From DTLC01 sp964555645 (GTDB lineage: Bacteria; Verrucomicrobiota; Verrucomicrobiia; Limisphaerales; DTLC01): a stretch of DNA of 58,289 bases. Numbering within the stretch: the stretch's first letter is position 1; each line of letters opens with the position of its first letter. Under the pieces are notes generated by a model, which was not told the origin of the DNA, did no database searches, and worked only from the letters and a program-made list of their open reading frames with translations. This document shows, piece after piece, positions 36,890 through 45,700 of this stretch. The stretch is from contig CAZKTA010000020.1 of the NCBI GenBank assembly GCA_964555645.1, positions 1 to 58,289 on the forward strand, read 5' to 3'. The position numbers were made by a program, and so were the translations under genes.

Positions 36890-39793
36890 ATGAAAAAAAA
36901 CACCTTCCGTAACGGGGTTTTCTCGCACTGGCGTAAAGCAATGATCATTGCTCTGGTGGCACAATTGGGGATACTGCCAACGGTGTTTTCCCAACAAACC
37001 GCCGGGTCAGACGAAGAACAACCAACTGAACTTAAACCGGTTATCGTCACCGGCACATATTTGGCGTCCGAAGACGCAGCCGGGACTCTGACGATAACCC
37101 CCATCGAGCTGGCACAGCCTCAAAACGTAGGCTACCCCACAGTAGCCGACGTTTTGCGTACCAAAGCTGTGCAGTACGCAGGTGGTACAGGGGTGGTGAA
37201 TCCCGGGTTCGGCAACGGCGGGGACGGCAGTGCACAGGTTTCGCTGCGTGGTTTGCCGCCGGACGCAACCTTGCTGCTCGTAAACGGTCGGCGTACCAGT
37301 TCATCCGATCTTAATCTGATACCCGAGGCCGCAATTGAGCGAATCGAAATCCTCAATGACGGCGCATCTGCCGTGTACGGGTCGGACGCAGTCGCGGGTG
37401 TGGTAAATATAATCCTAAAAGAGGAGTACAGCGGCGTAAAACTAGGCTCGTACTATCTGAACACCACCGAGACCGATATCAGTGATTGGAAACTAAACGT
37501 ACTGGCGGGCACAACTACAGAGAAAAGCAAGTTTGTAGCCTCGCTCGAGTACGCCAAGGCAAATGCACAGATGAGTGTAGATCGGGATCGGTCAAGGCCG
37601 TTACCGTTCCAGACTTCTCAGACATCAAATCCAGGCCGGTTCGTGCGCGCCGGTTCACTTCCTTCGGATCAGATCGCGCTGCGATGGAGTCTGGTACCGC
37701 AGAATACTCGCGGCTTGACCAATGCAAGCCAAATCCCCACCGGGTTTGACCCTATAGCAGTTGTAACTGTGCCCGCGGGCAGCAACCGAGTTGCATACCG
37801 CAATTACATGGAGCAACAACTCAACGCAGCTCTACCGGCTGATTCACCCGTCCGGTATGGCAACACGCCAGCGTTGTTACCGGGGTTCTCTGAAGGTTTC
37901 CCTTATGGCGTTTACACGGTTGGTTATCGTCCACACGAGAAATACGCCGGTTATTTCTCGGCACAACATAAAATCTTCGATGAAAACCTGGAGGGCTTTA
38001 TGAGCGGTTACTACGCGGCAAACAGCTCAATGAATCAACTTGCGCCCTCACCATTGAGCGGGTTCATCGTCCAGCCATCAAACTATTGGTATCAACAAAT
38101 CTTTCCTGCGGCAGCCAGTAACGGTGTCCCTATGACAGTGGCATATCGCCCAGTTGAAGCCGGTCCACGAATAACCTACACAGACTTCGAGAACATTCAT
38201 GTTGTGCCCGGTTTAAGGGGACGCATTGGTGAAAGCTCATGGCATTGGGAAACAGGATTCCTTTTTGACCGAACTGAGGTCGATGAAACACAAACCGGTG
38301 GTATTCTTACCGAAGTATATTCGGCACTGCTTGCGGACCCGACTACAAATGCATGGAATCCATTCGGTTATACGCCCATCGGCGGGACAAGCGTCGTCAA
38401 CCCGCAGTCTACTGTTGAAAGCATGGTAGCGTCAGCCACTACCAAGTCGGTCGCAACAGCATTGGGCTGGGACGCAAGAGTTAACGGGGACATTGTCAAG
38501 CTGCCCGGGGGATATTTGTCAGGTGCCGCCGGCATCGAGTACCGCCGGGAAAAGCTCGATTTTGAACCTGATTATGCAATCCAAAACCAAGCCGTGTTCC
38601 CGTTTAACCAGCAACTCCCACTGCATGCGGTACGGGATAGTATGGGTTACTTCGGTGAATTGCTCATACCGGTTGTAGGCGAGGACATGAACGTACCAGC
38701 TGTTAGCTCACTGTCGTTTTCAGCGGCAGCACGGTATGAAGACTTCTCCGATGTTGGTGACACGGGACTAAAGCCACGCTTCAGTTTCCGGTGGCAGCCA
38801 ATCAATAGACAAGTCACGATCCGTGGTTCGTATGCGGAGGGGTTCATCGCACCCAGTTTCTGGGACCTTTACCAACAACCCGGCCAAGACTTCATTGAAG
38901 TATACAATCCATATACCGGACTTCGTGAACAGCCGGAAAATGCAGTATTGGTGATCGGTAATCCAAACCTCAAACCAATCGAAGCGGAGAGCTGGATGAT
39001 TGGCTGCGTAATCGAGCCGGAAGCACTCAAAGGGTTGTCATTTGCATTTTACTACTACCGGATCAAACAAACTGGCATACCGTTTGCGAGCGCACAGTAC
39101 ATCGTAAATCAATGGTATAACTATAACCCGTCAGATCCGAGAGACCCGACCAACCCGTTTGGTCCCGATGCAACGCCTAGCCCACAAAACCCGCTGGGTG
39201 CTCAGGTTGAGCTAAACGAGTTGGATGAAATCAGCCAAATCCGAAATGTCGGCCCCATTAACTCTGGCACGCGTCTTACCGATGGCATTGACTTGTTGGC
39301 TAGTTACAGGTGGGAAACTGACATTGGCGCCTTCACACTGGCCGGTCAAGCCACACGAATCCTCACGTTCGAACAAGAGGACTTCCCTGGTGCCGGTTCA
39401 ATTGATTATCTAGGCAAATACTGGGGCCCCGGTGCAGCTCTTAGTGACGTAAGCTTCCCAGAATGGCGTGCCAACATTACACTCACATACGAGTACAAAC
39501 GTTGGACCGCTGCAGTAGCATGGAACTACGTTTCTAGTTACGAAGAAGACCCAACTCAGCAAAACTGGCAGGGTGGAGATTCGTACTCGCGCGATGTTGG
39601 CGACTACTACACGTTTGACCTGCGCGTCGGTTTCAAGATACCCAAGATCGAGGCCGATTTAATGGCCGGTATCAACAATATATTTGACGAACCGCCGCCA
39701 CTGGTGGAGAGCAGTTTCGAGAATGCTTACGATCGCCGCGTTGGCGACATTCGTGGTCGGATGTGGTTCGTGTCACTGACCAAAGAGTTCTAA
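36890..39793 (+). CDS. TonB-dependent outer-membrane receptor
   Basis: The 967-residue receptor has a signal peptide (MIIALVAQLGILPTVFS, cut near QQTAG). A TonB-box-like stretch ELKPVIVTG follows. The plug domain (about 45-180) holds VADVLRTKAVQYAGG, QVSLRGLPPDATLLLVNGRR and IERIEILNDGASAVYGSDAVAGVVNIIL. The rest is a 22-strand barrel with typical turns, ending on FVSLTKEF with a C-terminal Phe. There is no N-terminal signalling (STN) domain. Substrate is not known; such receptors take up siderophores, vitamins or oligosaccharides. tonB is divergent and exbBD is close, and a strong terminator follows. Confidence 0.94.
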   Translation: MKKNTFRNGVFSHWRKAMIIALVAQLGILPTVFSQQTAGSDEEQPTELKPVIVTGTYLASEDAAGTLTITPIELAQPQNVGYPTVADVLRTKAVQYAGGTGVVNPGFGNGGDGSAQVSLRGLPPDATLLLVNGRRTSSSDLNLIPEAAIERIEILNDGASAVYGSDAVAGVVNIILKEEYSGVKLGSYYLNTTETDISDWKLNVLAGTTTEKSKFVASLEYAKANAQMSVDRDRSRPLPFQTSQTSNPGRFVRAGSLPSDQIALRWSLVPQNTRGLTNASQIPTGFDPIAVVTVPAGSNRVAYRNYMEQQLNAALPADSPVRYGNTPALLPGFSEGFPYGVYTVGYRPHEKYAGYFSAQHKIFDENLEGFMSGYYAANSSMNQLAPSPLSGFIVQPSNYWYQQIFPAAASNGVPMTVAYRPVEAGPRITYTDFENIHVVPGLRGRIGESSWHWETGFLFDRTEVDETQTGGILTEVYSALLADPTTNAWNPFGYTPIGGTSVVNPQSTVESMVASATTKSVATALGWDARVNGDIVKLPGGYLSGAAGIEYRREKLDFEPDYAIQNQAVFPFNQQLPLHAVRDSMGYFGELLIPVVGEDMNVPAVSSLSFSAAARYEDFSDVGDTGLKPRFSFRWQPINRQVTIRGSYAEGFIAPSFWDLYQQPGQDFIEVYNPYTGLREQPENAVLVIGNPNLKPIEAESWMIGCVIEPEALKGLSFAFYYYRIKQTGIPFASAQYIVNQWYNYNPSDPRDPTNPFGPDATPSPQNPLGAQVELNELDEISQIRNVGPINSGTRLTDGIDLLASYRWETDIGAFTLAGQATRILTFEQEDFPGAGSIDYLGKYWGPGAALSDVSFPEWRANITLTYEYKRWTAAVAWNYVSSYEEDPTQQNWQGGDSYSRDVGDYYTFDLRVGFKIPKIEADLMAGINNIFDEPPPLVESSFENAYDRRVGDIRGRMWFVSLTKEF

Positions 39794-39816
39794 GTATGGC
39801 ATAGGTCTCCTCTCAG

Positions 39817-39853
39817 AAAGGCCGGCGCCGCGTGCTCGCGGCCCGGCCTTTTT
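39817..39853 (+). terminator. Rho-independent terminator of the TonB receptor gene
   Basis: The hairpin has a long GC-rich stem: aaaggccgg and gccgcg on one side, cgcggc and ccggccttt on the other, with a small loop and an extra C in one arm. A run of T follows. It lies 24 bp past the receptor's stop codon. Confidence 0.93.
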
Positions 39854-40078
39854 GCTTTTAACGGGGTTTTTTCAAGTTATAAGAGGCCGGTCCATATAGG
39901 CTGCTTTTCGTGGGAAAACACTGCTTATTCGCGCCTGATCATTCAGAAACGATCATTACTACCCGACAAGCCGCCAAGTACAAACGGTAAACGCTTATCC
40001 AAATCGGTTCAGGCGGGCCGATGTAAAAGGCACGCTTGCGGTGCATGTGGCCCTGGCACATATTAACGTTGGCTGTGT

Positions 40079-40429
40079 ATGAAAAACTTTGTCCGCAAAT
40101 TAATGCCAAAATGTATGGCGCTTTGTGCGTGCGTACTCGCAGCGGGAATTTGTTCCGGCGGTGAGACAATGTGTGCTCCAACCAAAAAGCCGGCCAAAAA
40201 AGAAAAGGTAAAACCTGTACTTCAAGAAAAGGCACAGGCCCGGCAAGCCAATTCGAAGCTGGTTGAAGTAACAGGCTCCAGACTCAAATACAGAGTCAGA
40301 GATGGCGAAGAAAAAACTGCCACGCCGTTGACTGTGACGGTGCTCGACCCGAAATCGCCCATCAACAGGGGTTACGCCAGCCCACTTGAAATGCTCACCA
40401 AAGTGCCATCTGTTTACCGGGGCCGATAG
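40079..40429 (+). CDS. Small exported protein resembling the N-terminal part of a TonB-receptor plug
   Basis: The 116-residue protein has a signal-type N-terminus (MKNFVRKLMPKCMALCACVLAAGICSGG), a Lys-rich stretch (KKPAKKEKVKP), then KLVEVTGSRLKYRVRDG, TPLTVTVLDPKSPINRGYAS and PLEMLTKVPSVYRG. The VTGSRL...TVTVL...GY..PLEMLTKVP order matches the first 50 residues of TonB-receptor plugs, including the upstream receptor (VTGTYL...TLTITPIEL...GYPTVADVLRTK). It stops there without a barrel, and no barrel remnant follows. It is either a free plug-like protein or the relic of a lost receptor. A partner or decoy role for TonB is speculation. Confidence 0.7.
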   Translation: MKNFVRKLMPKCMALCACVLAAGICSGGETMCAPTKKPAKKEKVKPVLQEKAQARQANSKLVEVTGSRLKYRVRDGEEKTATPLTVTVLDPKSPINRGYASPLEMLTKVPSVYRGR

Positions 40430-40507
40430 CCGCCAACATTGCATCAACGAAAAATCAGCGTTTGCTTTACTGTTTTGGCGCACATCTAGGCGCGGTATAG
40501 TCAAGTC

Positions 40508-41809
40508 TTAATGATAGCTTGCTGAAATGGCATCAATCGTAATTGCCTGGGTGTGGCCAAGCACAGCCGTGCCCGTCACACGCAAAGCCTGCGCCTGCGG
40601 AATACCCACCTGGCGGATGCCGCTCCCACCAACACCTCCTGGCCCAACACGCGCTGCGATCCCTGCGGCTTCTTCACCGCACTGCGCCTCAGCCACAGGC
40701 TCGACCAACAGTTGGCCGGTGAAAATGACAGGTTGGTTTAATGCACGGTTCGTGCCGGTTACACGGAAGAAATAGTTCTGGACTGGTGCACCTACAAAAG
40801 GCTCATGCGCTGTCTGCGCATTGACACTGCCTGAGCCAGACGCTTTGCCGGGCGCGCCAAATCCACCGAATGCAACCTGGTCACGAACTGCACCGCTCAC
40901 TGTGCCAGTCACGTTTGTCAAGATGCCGCCGCGCAAAAGTTGAATCGGCTCTGCCGGTTGGACAAAGCCCGTGTAAGCTGAGCCGTCCTCGTCAACGACA
41001 TTTAATACCGCGCCGCGCTGTTCGATCTTGAACGTATTCAATATCTGGGCCGAGACCGTTTGGCCCGGCGCTGCACCAGGCGGTACCTGGACAGCCACAT
41101 TCCTGAACGCCAACACTGTTGTATCCAGGACGCCTTCCGTAACTACGCCTGATGGTTGAATTTGGTCGGGCTGTAACGCAACAATTGCCGAGGTAGCTCT
41201 TGCTTCAGAATCCGAGGGCGTTAGCGTGAACGTTGCTTCTCCGCCAAGTCCGTGCCCACCTGTAATCACAATGCCAAGGTCCCGGCTCACAGTCATGGTC
41301 GCTTCAAGCTTGTCCTGTTTTGACTTTTCACCTGGCCACATACCGTTCACCGCAGAGACCTGCGCCCCCGAGAAGGTCGGCACGGCTGGCGTCAGGCTTT
41401 CAGCCTGTAATGGCAACTCTGGCGCTTTAAATGAGTCTGTAGTGCGGCTCTTTGCAGGGGCAATTTCTTGGGTGGCTGTCTGGGCAGGTACCTGCTGAGC
41501 CGATCTTACATATGCCAGCTCGGCTTGCTCGGACCCGACTTCCGCAGGCGGGTGCATTGAAACAAGCGCAATGAGCAACAACGCCGCTGCACAGCTTGCA
41601 ATGGCAAGCTTACCCCAGTGCGCAGCAACAAACTGCTCTAGCCAGCTACGGCCTTCAGCCGGTTCACTGCCAAACTGGCGCGCAACCTCCGCCTGCAACT
41701 GCTGCCGCATTGCGAGGCCCAGCTCAGGCGGTTCGCCCGCATCACGCTTGCGTTTCTGCGCGTATGCGCGCAACAGCCTTTCAATTTTACGCTCAGGTTC
41801 AGTCGCCAT
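40508..41809 (-). CDS. Putative anti-sigma factor or sigma-linked membrane protein with large periplasmic domain
   Basis: The first about 65 residues are cytoplasmic and charged (KIERLLRAYAQKRKRDAGEPPELGLAMRQQL as short blocks). One membrane helix follows (WGKLAIASCAAALLLIALVSM), then a periplasmic part rich in Gly, Val and Thr that looks all-beta. The start overlaps the last bases of the ECF sigma gene, so the two are co-expressed; this arrangement is the rule for anti-sigma factors. No standard zinc-binding anti-sigma motif (HXXXCXXC) is visible in the N-terminal part, so the call rests on position and topology. Confidence 0.72.
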   Translation of the reverse strand: MATEPERKIERLLRAYAQKRKRDAGEPPELGLAMRQQLQAEVARQFGSEPAEGRSWLEQFVAAHWGKLAIASCAAALLLIALVSMHPPAEVGSEQAELAYVRSAQQVPAQTATQEIAPAKSRTTDSFKAPELPLQAESLTPAVPTFSGAQVSAVNGMWPGEKSKQDKLEATMTVSRDLGIVITGGHGLGGEATFTLTPSDSEARATSAIVALQPDQIQPSGVVTEGVLDTTVLAFRNVAVQVPPGAAPGQTVSAQILNTFKIEQRGAVLNVVDEDGSAYTGFVQPAEPIQLLRGGILTNVTGTVSGAVRDQVAFGGFGAPGKASGSGSVNAQTAHEPFVGAPVQNYFFRVTGTNRALNQPVIFTGQLLVEPVAEAQCGEEAAGIAARVGPGGVGGSGIRQVGIPQAQALRVTGTAVLGHTQAITIDAISASYH

Positions 41810-42443
41810 GCTTCTGTGGTTGTTGGACGGAAACCACGTTATTTTGCCCTTCTGCGCCTAGCCGGCGCACAATCTGTTCAAGCCTCTCAAGGCACCGGCT
41901 CAAGCGCGAACTGACTGTCTTAACATTCAAATTTAGCACACGGCCAATTTCTTCGTAGCTCAGCTCGCCGAAATATCGCAATTGGACAAGCTCGCGACAC
42001 GGTTCACCCAGCTCGTCAAGCGCACGGTCAATCATGGCGGCTTGCTCGGCACTCATTAAGATCTCGTCCGGCCCGGGCGCATTCGATGGCGGGTCAAGCG
42101 CAATGCCTGTGTCTGCATCTTCAACACCAAGCGGTTCGTGTCGTTTGCCAGCGCCGCGTTTGGCAGCATGTTGACGCTCGCGATAATCACGCGCTTTGTT
42201 TGTTGCAATCCGGAACAGCCAGCTCTGAAACCTGCATTGCCCTTTGAAACTGCGCATGTGCCTCACAACCGCCAGAAAAGTTTCTTGGCAAATTTCTCCG
42301 ACGTCTTCAGGTGTGAAATTGTACCCGAGCTGGAATATGAACCGCCATGCAGATGCGTAATGCGTCTCGAACAGCTTGTCCCAGGCAGCCTGTTCACCTC
42401 TGCGGCACCGCGCAAGCAACCGAGCTTCCGCTTCAGAGTCCAT
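41799..42443 (-). CDS. ECF-type RNA polymerase sigma factor
   Basis: The 214-residue protein has region 2 (LARCRRGEQAAWDKLFETHYASAWRFIFQL, with ...CRFQSWLFRIATNKARDYRER) and region 4 (LGEPCRELVQLRYFGELSYEEIGRVLNLNVKTVSSRLSRCLERL) in short conserved blocks, without regions 1 or 3. It directs RNA polymerase to a small regulon, usually for envelope or stress functions. It overlaps the likely anti-sigma gene, and its 5' end faces the giant protein's gene across about 290 bp. It may control itself and the giant, but no promoter pair was identified. Confidence 0.93.
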   Translation of the reverse strand: MDSEAEARLLARCRRGEQAAWDKLFETHYASAWRFIFQLGYNFTPEDVGEICQETFLAVVRHMRSFKGQCRFQSWLFRIATNKARDYRERQHAAKRGAGKRHEPLGVEDADTGIALDPPSNAPGPDEILMSAEQAAMIDRALDELGEPCRELVQLRYFGELSYEEIGRVLNLNVKTVSSRLSRCLERLEQIVRRLGAEGQNNVVSVQQPQKHGD

Positions 42444-42732
42444 GCTCAGCCAATACTCTAGCAGGTTAACCTGTACTCGTCAGCCGGTTTTATCTCAAAT
42501 ACAGCGGAGCGTGCCTTAAAGATTTTCCGTCTAATCGAGATATGAGCGGCAAAAGCGCGGCCTGCGATGTTTCGCAGCCTTTTGCAGTGCCCGATCCAGA
42601 ATCCGGCGGCACCGGGGGTGCTTGCGAGCCGTTTTTCTATTGTCCGACACGAACCTTGCAACACTCCGCTCGACCCATGCCGGTTAACAACCCAAGTCAA
42701 AACTATTCGCATCAAACGGTGTTAAAACGAAT
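42444..42732. promoter_or_regulatory. Divergent control region between the sigma factor and the giant protein
   Basis: Promoters for both genes should lie in this 289-bp gap. A perfect 12-bp palindrome, caggttaacctg, occupies 42462-42473, 19 bp upstream of the sigma start codon, a fitting place for an operator. Matches to consensus promoter boxes were not clear. Confidence 0.45.
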
Positions 42733-45700
42733 ATGAGCAAGCAGATAAACCACCTGATTCGACTGCTCCGATGCAGTTTGTTGCTCACAACAATCTTCGG
42801 GCTGGCCCGGCCCGCACTCCTCGCGGACCCGGTGTTGGTGCCCTCAGGGTTAATTGCATGGTGGCGAGCCGATGGCAACGCACTCGACGCTGTCGGTGCT
42901 CATCATGGCATGGCATTGTACGGCATCAAATTCGGCCCGGGTAAGGTGGGGCGTGCCTTCGACTTTGATGGCGCAAGTAAAAACCGCATAAGTGTGCCGG
43001 ATAGTCCACAGTTTAATCTGACACAGGCGCTGACAATTGAAGGCTGGATTTACCCCAGACAATACACCGGCATGGTGTTGTTTCGTGGCGATACCAGACC
43101 GGGTTTTGACCCGTACTATTTGCAGCTTATGGATGGGCATATCGTGTTTTCGTTCGACACCCCGCAAAACCAACGGGTTAGCCTCGCTGCGCCAATCCAG
43201 CTTAACCAGTGGCAACACGTTGCGGCAACCTTGGGGCGGCAGGGTAATATGCGCATTTACATCAACGGCGCGTTGGCTGCACAAACAAACACTGCGCTAC
43301 GGCCTTTGGGCGAACTGGACCCTGCATCCGAACCTGCCATCGGCATAGGCAATCACGGGGGTACAGCTTACGATTGCCCGTTCAACGGGTTGATAGATGA
43401 AATTGCGCTTTACGCACGTGCACTTACACCGCCCGAAATCAAAGCCATCTACGACGCTGGCAGTGCTGGTAAACGACTCGATACAGCCGTAACACGCGCA
43501 CAAGCGCAAGCCGCACTGAAGCAAATCAACTACCTCGCTCAACTGTCCGATACTGAAGCACGAGTTACAGCCGACCTCACCCTCGAAGCAACGTCCAAAG
43601 CCGAAGCCGTGTTAGACCTGTTCAGTGGCGAGGTTGCATTGGTGCCGCCGATGAATCTGCCATCTGCTGTCCGTATCGAACGCGACGGAAATCAATACCG
43701 CCTGTTCGTCAACCAGCCCGGCAAATACCAGCTTAAACTTGATCTGTTAGCCAAAATCGCCCGAGCCGAGCCGTGGAACCGCATCGAGTTCAGGGGCCCG
43801 CCTGCCGTTATTGCATCAGTTACAGCGCAGGCAACCGGGCGCGACATCGAATTGCAATTGCTAGGCGGTACCGTGCTCGAGACCCGCCAAACCGGCGACT
43901 CGGTCCGGCTGACTGGGTTCCTCGGCGCAGACCGCACAGTTGCGTTGCGCTGGCAATCCAGAGCTGCCGAGGTCGCGCGGAAACCACTCGTAACGGCCGA
44001 AACAATTGCCACGGCTTCAATTACCCCCACTGTTATCAAATTCGGTACTCAACTCAAGTTCGACATCCTCCAAGGCAAACTGCCCAAGCTCGCCATTGCA
44101 CTGCCCGCTGCGCACGCACTGACGCGCGTTGCAGGCGACCAGATTCGTGACTGGCAGCTTACCAACGATGGTAACCGCCAAGTCCTCAACATCGAGTTCA
44201 TTCGCCCGTTGGAAAAAGCGTATCAGCTCACAATTTCCACTGAGCAGACCTTCGAAACCACACCATTGGACGTCGTGCTTGAGTTGCCTCAACCGCTCGA
44301 GATCGAACGCGAGACAGGTGCGCTTGCTGTTACAGCCGAAGACGTGCTGGTCCAGATCGGCACCGCCACCGGTCTGCGCCGGGTCAATGCAGCCGAAGGC
44401 ACACTGGCAGCGTTCAGATTCAGCGACCGACCAGTTGCGCTTCCGCTCAGGCTTAATCGTATCGAGCCTGTCATTGCCGTGGCAGACCGCGTCGGCATCA
44501 AACTCGAGGAAACAAGGCTGCTTGTATCACATGCACTGACCTTAACAATCGAAAAAGCCGGGGTTTATGGCCTCGAGCTGACGCCGCACCAGACCATGAC
44601 AGTAACAGATGTACGGGGCAACGGCGTCGAAGACTGGAAGTTGGCGGATGGCAAGCTCCGCGTGAGTTTCGCAAACCGCGTGCTTGGCACGCGCAGATTG
44701 GACGTACAACTCGAACAACCACTGAAACAGTTCCCGAACCAGATCCTGATCCGTCCATTGTCTGTGACTGGTGCATCAAAGCAAACTGCCCAAATCGGCG
44801 CTGCCTCCGCCCCAGGCATACAGCTCAAGACCGCCGACTTGATCGGCCTGCGCGAGGTGCCGATCGGCACGTTGCGAATGCAGCGTGCTGCCGGCGTCTT
44901 ACCGGCAGAATCCGAAACTGCCACCGCGACACCAGCGGGACGCACTGACGAATTACTCGCGTTTATTGCCGAGCATGGCGACTGGGAACTCGCCCTTGGC
45001 TGCGAACGGCTGGTGCCGCGCATTGTGGCAGACGTGTTCAATCTGGTCACAATTGGCGACGGGCTTGTAGGCGGCAGTGCAACTATTCGCTACGGCATCA
45101 TCAACCAGGGCGTGCAGCAGTTCAGGGTCAAACTGCCTGGTCACCTGAAAAACATCGAGTTTGTTGGCGCGTATATCCGGCGCAAAGAACAAGCAGATGA
45201 AGTTTGGACCATCACTTTGCAGGACAAGGTTTGGGCCGGGTACACGCTGGTTATCACTTACGATTTCCAGTTCGATCCGCGCGGGGGCACGTTGCCAATC
45301 GGCGGTGTCCACACGCTTGATACCGAACGCGAGACCGGCTCGGTTGCCATCACAACCGCAGCAAACCTCGAGCTGAACGTCAAAACCGCCTCCGAACTGC
45401 TGCGCAGGATTGACGAAGCCGACCTGGCTGCTGCGGATCGCGCGCTTATCACGCGGCCCGTACTGCTCGCTTACCGATACACTGGGGGCGATTACACGCT
45501 TGCGCTCGAGGTCAAGCGCTATGACGAAGTGCACGTACTGTCGGCTGTGGCTGACCGCACGCAACTGACGACCGTCCTGACCGAAGCAGGCGAACTGCTC
45601 ACTCAAGCATCGTTCATGGTCAAGAACAATGACAAACAGTATCAGCGGTTCAAACTGCCCGAAGGCGCCACATTCTGGAGCTGTTACGTGGACAATCAAC

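Noticed and set aside
36890..42443. FecI/FecR/FecA-type signalling between the TonB receptor and the ECF sigma factor
   Set aside because: The receptor has no N-terminal STN domain, and the sigma gene sits next to the giant protein rather than the receptor.
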